Shown here: in pieces, positions 1 through 8,954 of the stretch
How the letters are laid out: every line of letters begins with the position of its first letter
How positions within the stretch are numbered: the first letter of the stretch is position 1
Assembly: GCF_947487575.1 (NCBI RefSeq)
Contig: NZ_CANKXG010000011.1
Coordinates: 1-64,000 of the forward strand
Origin: an uncultured Algibacter sp.
GTDB taxonomy: Bacteria; Bacteroidota; Bacteroidia; Flavobacteriales; Flavobacteriaceae
DNA length: 64,000 bases
Direction of reading: 5' to 3'
Notes under the pieces: model-generated
The model's database searches: none
What the model saw: only the letters and a program-made list of their open reading frames with translations
Told to the model about the DNA's origin: nothing
Position numbers and translations under genes: made by a program

Positions 1-33
1 CTTTACGTACCCAGTGTTTTCCGATGTTTTCAT
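1..33 (-). CDS. Start of a probable IS3-family transposase OrfA (partial)
   Basis: A minus-strand reading frame begins with ATG at 33 and runs off the left edge of the window. Only eleven codons are visible (MKTSENTGYVK). This N-terminus resembles, from memory, OrfA proteins of IS3-family elements in Bacteroidota, which start in the same way before a helix-turn-helix. The frame sits just inside a candidate IS end at 61-74. With eleven residues the call is tentative; it could be any short N-terminus. Confidence 0.4.
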   Translation of the reverse strand, partial: MKTSENTGYVK

Positions 34-74
34 TACACTAATGTTTTAGTGTATCGCTATTTCAGGACGGGACA
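1..74 (-). mobile_element. Probable right-hand boundary of an insertion sequence
   Basis: Read on the minus strand from 74, the DNA starts TGTCCCGTCCTGAA, which looks like an IS3-type terminal inverted repeat beginning with TG. It is followed by a 7-bp dyad (TACACTA at 34-40 against TAGTGTA at 48-54) and then by the start codon of the putative OrfA at 33. The other end and the target duplication lie outside the window, so the boundary at 74 is inferred. Flanking DNA from 88 onward looks like normal chromosome. Confidence 0.4.
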
Positions 75-87
75 AATTTTACATATA

Positions 88-119
88 AAAAAACCACGCT
101 GCTTAGCGTGGTTTTTTAT
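88..119. terminator. Bidirectional rho-independent terminator
   Basis: An 11-bp stem (AAAACCACGCT against AGCGTGGTTTT) with a GCTT loop is flanked by an A-run on the left and a T-run on the right, so it can act in both directions. It lies downstream of the OmpA-family gene (minus strand, ending at 310) and beside the IS end. The stretch from 120 to 309 shows nothing else I can support. Confidence 0.75.
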
Positions 120-309
120 TCATGGAAATTAATTAATAATGGATATCTATATAAAACTATTTATGTCTGTTTTAAAACTGGTGTAAATATATATCTATTA
201 GGTAGCTGCTCAAAGTCGCTTTTAAGCCTTTTAGACTATAAGACGAAATACTCGTTTAAAAACTTCTTCAATTGCATCTTAACGATTTTGGTGTTTTTAA
301 TCGATAAAT

Positions 310-1920
310 TTAGTCTACAATAACAAACTCAACTCGTCTGTTTGCTTGTAAATCTTCATTGGAACAATTGGTTTTGCAATCTATTAATGGTTTCGTTTCT
401 CCATAACCTTTTGAAGCTAGGCGATCTTTTGAAATTCCATTTTTAATTAAATACTTTACAGCAGAAGCGGCACGTTTATTTGATAGATTTAAGTTATAAG
501 AGTTTCTACCTTTGTTATCAGTGTGCGCGTTAATAGCTAATTTCATTTCAGGATGCTCTTTTAAAACTTTCATTATTTTATTTAAGGAAATAAAAGATTC
601 TTCTTTGACATTGTATCTATTAAAATCAAAATAGATGTTTTCTAAAACAATGCGCATTTCATTTTCAACTTCAGCAATTATTGGTTCAGTTGTAATTAAC
701 TCAATGTCTTTTTTGTAAGTAGTCTCACTTCCTCTGTTAGTGAAAAATTCAACAGAAGCATCTTTAAATCCGTCTTTAAAAGTTGAAATACTATATGTTT
801 CAAAAGGTATTACAGAAAAACTATAAGTTCCATCTTCCTTAGTTACAGTTCTAGAAATTTCAATTTCATCTTCATCTTTTAAAACAACTACAGTGTTCGG
901 AAGTTTAATTTGCGTTTCTAAATCTAGCACTTTACCTTTAATATGTTGCAGAATTTCATCGTTTGTAGCGGTATAAATATCGTATCCACCTTTACCGTTA
1001 GGTCTGTTGGAGGATATATAGCCTTTGTTTTTAGCAGCTAAAAAATAGGCAAGTTCATCATAAACAGTGTTTATCGTATTGCCCATATTTCTAGGCTTCT
1101 TATATTCTTTTTTAGAATTTTTAATTACAAAAAGGTCAAACCCTCCAATGTTATCATGTCCTTTTGATGCAAAGTAAAAATATTTATCATCTAAAGAAAG
1201 TGATGGGTATTTCTCGTCATAAGAGGTGTTTATGGTTTTTCCTAAATTTTTTGGACTGCCTAAAGTTCCATCCGATTTAATATCGGAAACATATAAATCA
1301 TAACCTCCAAACGAATCATCAAAATTTGCAGAAAAATATAATTTGTCTCCAGCATGATTTACAAAAGGAGTTTCTATTGAAACGTTATTTTTGTTAATAT
1401 CCAAAAGTTCATTGTTAATCCAATTACCATGAGAGTCAGCTTCTAATACTGCTTTGTAGAGTTTAAATTCAAGAGAATTTTCTTTACTGCTTCTAGTATA
1501 ATACACAGTTGTTTCGTTAGGAGAAAATGCTAACTGATCTTCACTAGCATTTGTGTTTAATATTCTACTAAATAAATAAGGCGAACTTAAAGCTCCATTT
1601 TTATCGATATCTAAACAAAATAATTCTTTATAGGCTTCTCTTGTATTAGGGTCTATTTTTGCTAAACCTCCTAATTTTTTTGAGGAGACCATAATTAGTT
1701 TATCTCTAAAAAACCCAGAGCCAATTTCAGAAAATGGTGTATTAACGCCAGCATCTAAAAGTTCAAAAGTATATCCGTTGGCACCAATAGTTGTTGTTTT
1801 TTTGGATGAAACCGTATGTAAATTAAACGAAGAGTTATTTACTGCTAATAAATTTGAAGGGCCTTGACTTATTATAACATTAGAAATAAGAAAAACTAAA
1901 AAACATAATTTTGTTTTCAT
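310..1920 (-). CDS. OmpA-family outer-membrane protein with PD40 repeats
   Basis: This 536-residue protein starts with a signal peptide (MKTKLCFLVFLISNVIISQ). Residues about 50-330 contain WD40-like PD40 repeats (patterns such as GGYDLYVSD and GGFDLFVIK). A carboxypeptidase-regulatory-like beta sandwich follows at about 335-415, then a C-terminal OmpA domain at about 425-535 with the peptidoglycan-binding pattern NAHTDNKG and LSNKRAASA. The same architecture occurs in PorE-like and SprF-linked proteins of Bacteroidota that anchor envelope complexes, including type IX secretion, to peptidoglycan. No PorP/SprF partner is seen next to it, so a secretion role is inference; the envelope location is well supported. 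Confidence 0.88.
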   Translation of the reverse strand: MKTKLCFLVFLISNVIISQGPSNLLAVNNSSFNLHTVSSKKTTTIGANGYTFELLDAGVNTPFSEIGSGFFRDKLIMVSSKKLGGLAKIDPNTREAYKELFCLDIDKNGALSSPYLFSRILNTNASEDQLAFSPNETTVYYTRSSKENSLEFKLYKAVLEADSHGNWINNELLDINKNNVSIETPFVNHAGDKLYFSANFDDSFGGYDLYVSDIKSDGTLGSPKNLGKTINTSYDEKYPSLSLDDKYFYFASKGHDNIGGFDLFVIKNSKKEYKKPRNMGNTINTVYDELAYFLAAKNKGYISSNRPNGKGGYDIYTATNDEILQHIKGKVLDLETQIKLPNTVVVLKDEDEIEISRTVTKEDGTYSFSVIPFETYSISTFKDGFKDASVEFFTNRGSETTYKKDIELITTEPIIAEVENEMRIVLENIYFDFNRYNVKEESFISLNKIMKVLKEHPEMKLAINAHTDNKGRNSYNLNLSNKRAASAVKYLIKNGISKDRLASKGYGETKPLIDCKTNCSNEDLQANRRVEFVIVD

Positions 1921-2046
1921 TGCTGAGAGGAGTTGGATTAATTTGTATAAATATAACCTCGATGCAAAGTGTATTAAAAATTTCTTAGACCAAGTAGCGG
2001 TTAAATTTGTTAATCTGTTGTTTTATAGTTGTTTCTGACAAAAAAA

Positions 2047-3561
2047 TCAAGAATTCAGTTTTAACAAATCATCTAGGTAGTTACGTGTATTTGAAAGTCG
2101 TGGTACTTTATGTTGACCTCCTAATTTATCATTTTGCTTAAGCCAATCATGAAACAGTTGGGTGCGAGCAATATTAATTTTTGGTTTATTAAGCGTTATA
2201 TTATTGTAGCGTTTCGCTTCGTAATCTGAATTTAGTGCTTTTAATGCGTTGTCAAACAATTCATTAAAGTAATTTATGTCCTTTGGGGGTGTTTTAAACT
2301 CAATTAACCACTCATGGGCTCCTTTTTCTTTGCCTTGCATAAATATTGGAGCAGCAGTGAAGTCAACAATTTCAGCTTTAGTGCGTTTACATACTTTTTT
2401 AAGAGCATCTTCAGCATTTTCAATAATTAATTCTTCTCCAAATACATTAATATGGTGTTTGGTTCTCCCCGAAATTTTTATTCTATAAGGGTTTAAAGAT
2501 GTAAACCTAACGGTGTCACCAATTTTATATCGCCATAATCCAGCATTTGTAGTAATAATAACGGCATAGTTCTGATTCAATCTCACCTCACTAAGTGGAA
2601 TAGCCTTTTCTGCTGAAGTGGCATATATATCCATAGGAATAAATTCGTAAAAAATCCCATAATCCAGCATTAGTAGTAACTCTGATGAATTATTTTGGTC
2701 TTGAATTGCAAAGAAACCTTCTGATGCATTATAGGATTCATAATATTTAAAACCTTTTTTTGGAAGTATTTTTTTATACTGGTCTTTGTAAGGTGTAAAA
2801 CTTACCCCGCCATGAAAGTACGCTTCCAAATTTGGCCAAACGTCATGTAAATTTTGTTTCCCAGTAGTTTCTAAAACATTATTTAACAAGACTAGCATCC
2901 AAGAGGGTACACCTGCTAAACTAGTTACGTTTTCGTTAATAGTTTCATCAACAATAGCCTGCATTTTATGTTCCCAATCACTCATTAATGAGACTTTGCT
3001 ACTAGGTGTGCTACTGAACTCTGCCCAAAATGGCATATTGTCAATTAAAATAGCAGATAAATCGCCGAAAACTGTCCCGTTTTCTCTATATAATTCTTTA
3101 CTTCCGCCAAGGCGCAAACTCTTACCGTTAAATAATTGAGAGCCTTCATTATTGTTTAAATACATACACAATAAATCTTTACTTGCAGCATAATGACAGT
3201 CTTCAAGTGACTCTTCGCTAACAGGAATAAATTTACTTTTTGCACTTGTTGTTCCACTAGATTTGGCAAACCATTTTATGGGAGTTGGCCAAAAAATATT
3301 ACTTTCTCCTCGTCTAGAACGCTCAATAGTATCTTGCCAACCTTCATAATTTTTTATAGGAATGCGTTCGGCAAAGGTTTTGTAATCTTTTACAGAAGCG
3401 AAATCATATTGTTTGCCAAGCTCAGTATTTTTAGCAAAATCTATTAAGCTTAGAAGTAGCTCGTTTTGCACTTCATTAGGGTATTTTAAAAACAATTCTA
3501 TTTGATGAAATCGCTTCTTTAGAAACCATGATGCAATAGAATTTACTAAGGGAATTGACAT
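2047..3561 (-). CDS. GH3 auxin-responsive promoter family protein
   Basis: This 504-residue protein matches the GH3 family, relatives of acyl-adenylate-forming enzymes that in plants conjugate amino acids to hormones. The nucleotide-binding motif SSGTTSAKSK is at residues 101-110, and the later motifs YNASEGFF (about 277-284) and GRTKHHINVFGEE (about 367-379) are intact. Length is normal for bacterial members. The substrate in Flavobacteria is unknown. The start codon overlaps by a few bases the region upstream of the divergent DUF2797 gene, so the two may share promoter DNA. Confidence 0.85.
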   Translation of the reverse strand: MSIPLVNSIASWFLKKRFHQIELFLKYPNEVQNELLLSLIDFAKNTELGKQYDFASVKDYKTFAERIPIKNYEGWQDTIERSRRGESNIFWPTPIKWFAKSSGTTSAKSKFIPVSEESLEDCHYAASKDLLCMYLNNNEGSQLFNGKSLRLGGSKELYRENGTVFGDLSAILIDNMPFWAEFSSTPSSKVSLMSDWEHKMQAIVDETINENVTSLAGVPSWMLVLLNNVLETTGKQNLHDVWPNLEAYFHGGVSFTPYKDQYKKILPKKGFKYYESYNASEGFFAIQDQNNSSELLLMLDYGIFYEFIPMDIYATSAEKAIPLSEVRLNQNYAVIITTNAGLWRYKIGDTVRFTSLNPYRIKISGRTKHHINVFGEELIIENAEDALKKVCKRTKAEIVDFTAAPIFMQGKEKGAHEWLIEFKTPPKDINYFNELFDNALKALNSDYEAKRYNNITLNKPKINIARTQLFHDWLKQNDKLGGQHKVPRLSNTRNYLDDLLKLNS

Positions 3562-3602
3562 ATTTATTCTATCTTTATTTTTTAAAAATAATACTTTTTT
3601 TT

Positions 3603-4397
3603 ATGACCTACCAAGGTGTTTTAACAAAAATGGTAACAGAATTTGAAAGTCCTATTCAATACTATCTAGTTTTTGAAAATGATTTTTTAAATATGAATCA
3701 ATTATTAAATAAAAATGTAACTATTCAATTTGTAAAATATCAATGTTTAAACTGCGGATTAGACAAGCCAATATATAGACAAGGTTTTGATAAACAGTGT
3801 TTTTATGATACGGCACGGGCTGGAGATTGGATTATGCGCCCAGAGTTAAGTACTGCTCATTTAAACATTGAAGACCGAGATTTAGAATATGAAAAAAAAG
3901 CGCAACTCCAACCACACATTGTGTATTTGGCTAATTCTAGTAATGTAAAAGTGGGAGTGACTAGAAAAAGTCAAGTACCAACACGTTGGATAGACCAAGG
4001 TGCTCATGAAGCTATTGAAATTGTTGAGGTTCCAAATAGATATTTAGCAGGTATTACAGAGGTTGCTTTAAAAGGCCATGTAGCTGATAAAACCAATTGG
4101 CGCAAAATGTTGAAAAATGATATTGAAGATGAGAGTTTAGTAGAATGGAGAGAACGTCTTAAAACCTATATTCCAGAAGAAGCATCAGAGTATTTTATTG
4201 AAAATAATACAGAAACCAATTTAGAATTTCCAGTAAATAAATATCCTGAAAAGCCAAAGAGCCTTAATATTAAAAAGGAGCAATCTTACACGGGTAAATT
4301 AGTTGGCGTAAAAGGGCAGTATCTTATTTTTGAAGATGAAACCGTTTTTAATGTTCGTGCTAATGAAGGTTTGGTTGTAAATATTTCAATAAACTAG
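3603..4397 (+). CDS. DUF2797 domain-containing protein
   Basis: This 264-residue protein matches DUF2797, a family of unknown function common in Bacteroidota and actinomycetes. A CxxC pair (C48, C51) with C66 in the N-terminal third suggests a small metal site, followed by the family pattern FYDTARAGDWIMRPELS. The ATG at 3603 is preferred: an upstream ATG at 3555 would add 16 hydrophobic residues that are not part of the family and would run into the divergent GH3 gene. Its 3' end overlaps the convergent lysE-type gene by four bases. No function is assigned. Confidence 0.8.
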   Translation: MTYQGVLTKMVTEFESPIQYYLVFENDFLNMNQLLNKNVTIQFVKYQCLNCGLDKPIYRQGFDKQCFYDTARAGDWIMRPELSTAHLNIEDRDLEYEKKAQLQPHIVYLANSSNVKVGVTRKSQVPTRWIDQGAHEAIEIVEVPNRYLAGITEVALKGHVADKTNWRKMLKNDIEDESLVEWRERLKTYIPEEASEYFIENNTETNLEFPVNKYPEKPKSLNIKKEQSYTGKLVGVKGQYLIFEDETVFNVRANEGLVVNISIN

Positions 4398-5017
4398 AGA
4401 ATGTAAAGTTTTACAGCTTGAGCAAAACTTATTACAATTAACAAAACACCAGTTGCTTTATTAACTACTAAAGAAATATTTTGTACTTTGTTTTTTATAA
4501 TAACACTTAGTTTACTATAAAAATAAAGTGTTAGTACTTTACCTAAATAAACGCCTAAGAAAAATAAAAATAATACCGAAGCTGAAGATTTTAAAGACAG
4601 CATAATATCATTGTTATTTAATACTCCAAAAGCAATAACCCAATAAATCAAAACGGGAGGATTTACAATACCTAATAAAAACCCAGTAGCATATTTTGAT
4701 TGGGTTAATTTTCCTTTTTTTGACTTAGTCTCAGATTGTTTCTTAAAAAGCAGATAAGAACCAGCTAAAAAAAGAATAGCTACAATTACCAGTTGTACCC
4801 ATAAATTGTCATTAAAAAAATCTTTAATTACTTGATTACAATCTAAAGCATAATAGGATAGCATAACTTCAGCAATACCTGCTGTTATTGCAATTTTAAA
4901 AGCCTGTTTCGCATTTTGTTTTAATGTGGTGTTGATAACCGCGATGTTTGAAGCTCCTAGAGGTAAGGCGCTTAGTATAGCTGCAAATACTCCAATTAAA
5001 AGATAAATTATAATCAT
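4394..5017 (-). CDS. LysE/RhtB-family amino-acid exporter
   Basis: This is a 207-residue membrane protein with about six hydrophobic segments. It opens with the LysE-type pattern of an N-terminal helix followed by a GASN loop (about residues 21-24) and an internal FLLGIVNPPVLIYW segment around 113-126, where the family conserves an NP motif. LysE-type proteins export amino acids or related small metabolites by proton antiport. The substrate cannot be read from the sequence. It lies downstream of rpsU on the same strand but is separated by a strong terminator, so it probably has its own promoter. Confidence 0.82.
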   Translation of the reverse strand: MIIIYLLIGVFAAILSALPLGASNIAVINTTLKQNAKQAFKIAITAGIAEVMLSYYALDCNQVIKDFFNDNLWVQLVIVAILFLAGSYLLFKKQSETKSKKGKLTQSKYATGFLLGIVNPPVLIYWVIAFGVLNNNDIMLSLKSSASVLFLFFLGVYLGKVLTLYFYSKLSVIIKNKVQNISLVVNKATGVLLIVISFAQAVKLYIL

Positions 5018-5054
5018 AACCCTTTTGTTGCAAAAGCGTTCGATTACTTACAAA

Positions 5055-5088
5055 TAAAATCCCATTTACATTAAAATGTAAATGGGAT
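5055..5088 (-). terminator. Rho-independent terminator of rpsU
   Basis: A perfect 14-bp stem (ATCCCATTTACATT and its complement, 5059-5072 and 5075-5088) has a two-base loop and is followed on the minus strand by TTTTATTTG. It lies just after the rpsU stop codon at 5114. Confidence 0.8.
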
Positions 5089-5113
5089 AGTTATATGAAT
5101 TAACAAGAAAGGT

Positions 5114-5308
5114 TTATATGTCTTCTTGGTCTCTTAAATTTTGAATATAAGCAGCTTTTTGAACTTCACGACGTCTTTTAACAGATGGTTTAGTGAAAAA
5201 TTGACCTTCTCTTAAATTTTGCATTACTTTAATATTTCTATGCTTTCTTTTGTAGCGTTTTAAAGCTCTCTCGATGTTTTCACCATCTTTAACTATAATC
5301 TTTAACAT
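5114..5308 (-). CDS. rpsU: 30S ribosomal protein S21
   Basis: This 64-residue basic protein matches ribosomal protein S21 of the small subunit. It starts MLKIIVKDGENIERALKRYK and has the typical Arg/Lys-rich body with the REGQFFTKPSVKRRREV segment. The ATG at 5308 is chosen over one 16 codons upstream because it gives the family's standard N-terminus and length. In Bacteroidota S21 helps sequester the anti-Shine-Dalgarno end of 16S rRNA; that is family knowledge, not visible here. It is followed by its own terminator. Confidence 0.95.
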   Translation of the reverse strand: MLKIIVKDGENIERALKRYKRKHRNIKVMQNLREGQFFTKPSVKRRREVQKAAYIQNLRDQEDI

Positions 5309-5381
5309 ATATATTGTATTATTTCGTTTTACTATTTTCCTTAAAAAGGGATGCAAAGTTCTAATTTTTTATTAGGAAAAC

Positions 5382-8054
5382 CTAATTAATTGTGTCTTGT
5401 TTCTTCTTTTTATTTCCTAATAGTCCGCCAAGTATATTTTTTACAGCATTTTTAGTTGTATTTGTATTGCTGGAATCCTTGCTATCATTACTTTCAAGTA
5501 TGTCTTCTAAGACATTTTTAACGGTGTTAGCTTGTTCCTGTTTTACAGAATCGTTTTTGGTTTTGTTACTTCCAAGAACATCACCAATTAAGTCTTTTAC
5601 TTTGTTTGTACCTTGATTAAGCAGTTTTTGTTTTTCAATTTCAATAAGTTGTTTTGTTAAGTTGGAAATACCACTTGTTAAATCGGTTTTTACGGTTGGA
5701 TTTGTATAGTTTCCACCAATATTTGCAGTTACTGGAATGCTGATATTACTGGCTTCACTATCATTTATTTTACCTATAAGTCTGTTAACCTCGCTACCTA
5801 AATATTTTGCTGGTACATTAAAAACAGCACTATAATCTAAAGTTTTATCGAAGCCATGAGCGCCAGAAACAGTTATGGAAATATCTTCATATTTTAAATC
5901 GAAAGGTTTTACGCTTACTTTTCCGTTAGCAAAGGCTAATTGTGTTTTTACATCTTTTAAATCGAGTTTATCAAAATCTATAAAACTTAAAGCGCCTTTA
6001 AGTTTGTTGAATAATTCACCTTTATTTGTATTTACTTTTGTGGTTAATAATTCTGCTAAAGCATTACCAGAAACGGTGCTTAAATCTGGAGAGAATTCTT
6101 TATCTAATTCCCCTGAAAGGTTAATGTTTGTATTTAGTTTTCCATCAAATAGTTTGGCTATAGGAGCTAAATTTTGGAGTAGTTCTAAATCTTTAAACGA
6201 CTTAGAGATGTTGAATCCATCTGCGCCTAAATTTAAATTAAAAGTTGGAGTATTTTCCTTAGTTGAAACATCTCCAGAAATTGCTAGAGCACCATCAAAA
6301 ATGTTGGATTTCATGTTTTGAAGTGTAACTTGTTGGTCTTTTATAATGAGTTTACCTGTTACTTCTTTTAAATTTAAATTGTCATAAATTACTGTTTTAG
6401 CATCAGCATTAATAGTACAATCTAAAAAAGCAGGAATTTTTAAAGATTCCGAATCGCTAGTAGTTTTCTTTTCTGAGGAGGCTTCATCTTCAGTCATAAA
6501 ATCACTCACTTTAAACAAATTGGAATCCACATTAAAGTTTCCTTTTAAGGTGTTATCGCTTAATAGAAATCCTAATAAATTATTAATGGTTCCTGTGGCT
6601 TCAAAGTCACTGTCGCCTGTTTTGGCTTTAAAATTATTGAGTGAAACGGTTCCTGGATTAAAGGTGATGTTGGCACTGGAAATATGAATGGGATTCACAA
6701 TATCTTCTGAAGAGAACACAAAATCTGTAATGCTCGCTGAACCATTATTTTTAATGCGATTGTAAGCATTGGTTTCAATAGCGTTCATATCAAAAGCAGT
6801 ATTTAATTTTCCTTTTAAAATACCAGTAAGTGCATTATCTAATTCTATAGGATAAGCCTTTGTTATGTTTGCTAAATTTAAAGCACCATCAATATTAGCA
6901 TTTACTAACATGTTTTTTGTGATGTCTTTTAAGGTTGCGGACGATTTAAAAACATCATCATCAATTTTAAAATTTAATGTTTTTATATTAATATAAGTGT
7001 CATCTACTTTTCCTGTAGTATTTTTTATTTCGGTATTAATAACGATGTTGCTAACACGTTTTGGTAAATCTGGATACTTAAATGATGCATTGTTTGAAGT
7101 AATGCTAATATCTAAATTAGGAATAGTTTCATCAGAACTTAATCCTTTTATAACCCCGTGTACTTTAAAATCGCCTGTGGTTTGAACATTTTCAATATTT
7201 TTAGAATATGCTTTTGGAATAACTGCTAAGAAATTTTTAAAATCAGATTCTGGATTTTTAAACGAAATGTTAATGTCTTGTCCATTTTCAAGTTGTTGCA
7301 CATAGCCTTGAAATTCTAGTGGTAAATCATTAATAAAGCCTTTGTTTTTTTTGAAAGTGTATTTACTGTTGTTTAAATCCAAGCCAATTAAAGCATCTAA
7401 TTTTATTGGATTATTACTTAAATAACTGGTGCTATCTAATGTAAAGCTTACGTTTCCTTTGCTTTTTGTGTTTAATTCTGAGGCTTCAGCAGAAAAAGTT
7501 CCATGACCTTCATGATTTAATTCTGTGACATGAATTATCATTTTTGAAACATCATCAATATGGGTTAAGGCACTATTATTTATTTGGTAGTCATTAATAC
7601 TAAATGCAAAACCATTTGGTTTCTTTTCCGCGGAAGCGTCATTAGTGTATTCTTTTGTTATATCGTAATTTTTATTTCCAAATTTATCGGTTTTTAAAGT
7701 TAAAAGCGCTTCATCTACATGTATTGAATTTATAACAATGGGAGTTTCCTCTGTTGTTTTAAATAATTCTTTAACAGACATGGTAAACGAAATGTCTTTA
7801 ACTGTTGCAAAAGTTTCGTCTTTAAATGGCTCAAAATTGGTAACTACTAAATCGTTTACATTTACATGTGCTTGCGGAAAGCTTGTTAATAGGCTTAAAG
7901 AGACATCGCTAAATTCAACTTGCGCATTTAGGTTTTGGTTAATAAATCGTTTTACCAGATCCTTAATTTTCCCTTGGAAAGCAAATGGTATTGCTATTAA
8001 AAGAGCAATTATTATAAGTAAAGTAATTCCAATAATTTTTAAAGCTTTTTTCAT
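5382..8054 (-). CDS. AsmA-family inner-membrane protein
   Basis: This 890-residue protein has an N-terminal membrane anchor (residues about 5-26) followed by a long beta-rich periplasmic region typical of AsmA proteins, with the AsmA C-terminal module near residues 560-800. AsmA and its relatives (TamB, YhdP) are bridge-like proteins linked to phospholipid transport and outer-membrane biogenesis. The last 90 residues are rich in Lys, Asn and Asp and look disordered. The downstream gene on this strand is rpsU, 73 bases away. Several long antisense open frames inside this gene are ignored as shadows. Confidence 0.85.
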   Translation of the reverse strand: MKKALKIIGITLLIIIALLIAIPFAFQGKIKDLVKRFINQNLNAQVEFSDVSLSLLTSFPQAHVNVNDLVVTNFEPFKDETFATVKDISFTMSVKELFKTTEETPIVINSIHVDEALLTLKTDKFGNKNYDITKEYTNDASAEKKPNGFAFSINDYQINNSALTHIDDVSKMIIHVTELNHEGHGTFSAEASELNTKSKGNVSFTLDSTSYLSNNPIKLDALIGLDLNNSKYTFKKNKGFINDLPLEFQGYVQQLENGQDINISFKNPESDFKNFLAVIPKAYSKNIENVQTTGDFKVHGVIKGLSSDETIPNLDISITSNNASFKYPDLPKRVSNIVINTEIKNTTGKVDDTYINIKTLNFKIDDDVFKSSATLKDITKNMLVNANIDGALNLANITKAYPIELDNALTGILKGKLNTAFDMNAIETNAYNRIKNNGSASITDFVFSSEDIVNPIHISSANITFNPGTVSLNNFKAKTGDSDFEATGTINNLLGFLLSDNTLKGNFNVDSNLFKVSDFMTEDEASSEKKTTSDSESLKIPAFLDCTINADAKTVIYDNLNLKEVTGKLIIKDQQVTLQNMKSNIFDGALAISGDVSTKENTPTFNLNLGADGFNISKSFKDLELLQNLAPIAKLFDGKLNTNINLSGELDKEFSPDLSTVSGNALAELLTTKVNTNKGELFNKLKGALSFIDFDKLDLKDVKTQLAFANGKVSVKPFDLKYEDISITVSGAHGFDKTLDYSAVFNVPAKYLGSEVNRLIGKINDSEASNISIPVTANIGGNYTNPTVKTDLTSGISNLTKQLIEIEKQKLLNQGTNKVKDLIGDVLGSNKTKNDSVKQEQANTVKNVLEDILESNDSKDSSNTNTTKNAVKNILGGLLGNKKKKQDTIN

Positions 8055-8069
8055 AAGGATATTTTGGTA

Positions 8070-8087
8070 TTCCTGCGAAAACAGAAA
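8070..8087. repeat. Degenerate copy of a short TTCCTGC hairpin repeat
   Basis: A sequence reading TTCCTGCGAAAACAGAAA just upstream of the AsmA gene resembles the hairpins at 41665-41680 and 59854-59871, but its stem is imperfect. I recall the family as common in flavobacterial intergenic DNA. Confidence 0.4.
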
Positions 8088-8179
8088 TGGTATTTGACGA
8101 AACTAACTAAAATAATATACGCAGAAAAAGTGTTAATGGTTGAAAAAGAAATCTTATCATTTTGTTAAGATTTGTAAAC

Positions 8180-8884
8180 TTATAATAAATTAATCTCTTC
8201 ATTAATTTTTAAACTGAAGCGTTTTCTAAATAAATACACGCCCAAATATAAAAAAGGTGTATCGCAAGCAGCTACTGCTATCTTAAATAAAAAACCACTT
8301 ATTAGAAGTCCCTGAAAACTACTCCAAGGTAAAACCTCAAAAAAACAGAGCAAGAATACTACTGAAAAAGTATCAACAAATTGGGATAACCAAGTTGAGA
8401 AATTATTTCGAAGCCATAAATGTTTTCCTTTAGTTAGTTGTTTCCAAAAATGATAAATACGAATATCTATAAATTGTGCAAATAAATAAGCAAACATACT
8501 AGCTCCAACTGCTAAAATTGTGCGCCCGAAAACATTAGAAAACACATCATCTTTTATTGGTGAACTTGATAGAGCGGGAACTGCATTAGCTATTAAAATA
8601 ATTAATACAGAAAAAAGCGATGCGAAAATTCCAACTACCACGACATCATTTGCGCGTTTTTTACCGTAAATTTCACTAATTAAATCTGTGATTAAAAACG
8701 TAATGGGATAAGGCAGAATGCCAACAGAAATTTCAAAAAGTTTGCTGCCAAAAATTTCAATATCAAAAGGATGCCAATAAAAGAATTTCTGAAAAATAAG
8801 ATTTGAAACTACCAATGATGTAATGAATAAGCCTCCTAAAAGGATGTAAATGCGTTGGGCAGCAAGTTTGTTTTTTATGGTCAT
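8180..8884 (-). CDS. Queuosine precursor transporter (YhhQ/QueT-like, ECF-type DUF165)
   Basis: This 234-residue integral membrane protein has about six transmembrane helices. It matches the DUF165/YhhQ family, with the conserved PYPITFLITDLISEIYGKKRAND segment at about residues 57-79 and the FSTWLSQFVDTFSVVFL helix near 142-158. Family members take up queuosine precursors such as preQ0/preQ1 for tRNA modification. It is a single gene divergent from folK-dNK. I looked for a preQ1 riboswitch upstream and saw none. Confidence 0.88.
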   Translation of the reverse strand: MTIKNKLAAQRIYILLGGLFITSLVVSNLIFQKFFYWHPFDIEIFGSKLFEISVGILPYPITFLITDLISEIYGKKRANDVVVVGIFASLFSVLIILIANAVPALSSSPIKDDVFSNVFGRTILAVGASMFAYLFAQFIDIRIYHFWKQLTKGKHLWLRNNFSTWLSQFVDTFSVVFLLCFFEVLPWSSFQGLLISGFLFKIAVAACDTPFLYLGVYLFRKRFSLKINEEINLL

Positions 8885-8954
8885 TTACAATTGTGGATAA
8901 ATAGCTTCTGTAAATATAAAGGAAACCATTTACTTTTTATTATTTTGCTTCTCG

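Noticed and set aside
108-323. 71-codon open frame on the plus strand
   Set aside because: It begins inside a terminator T-run, is low in complexity and overlaps the end of the OmpA gene.
5875-6321. 148-codon open frame on the plus strand opposite the AsmA gene
   Set aside because: It lies fully inside a well-supported gene on the other strand and has no family resemblance; it is an antisense shadow.
8885-8954. Possible preQ1 riboswitch before the queuosine-precursor transporter
   Set aside because: An A-rich CATAAAAAAC stretch is present but lies in the coding start, and no stem-loop with the preQ1 pattern could be drawn.
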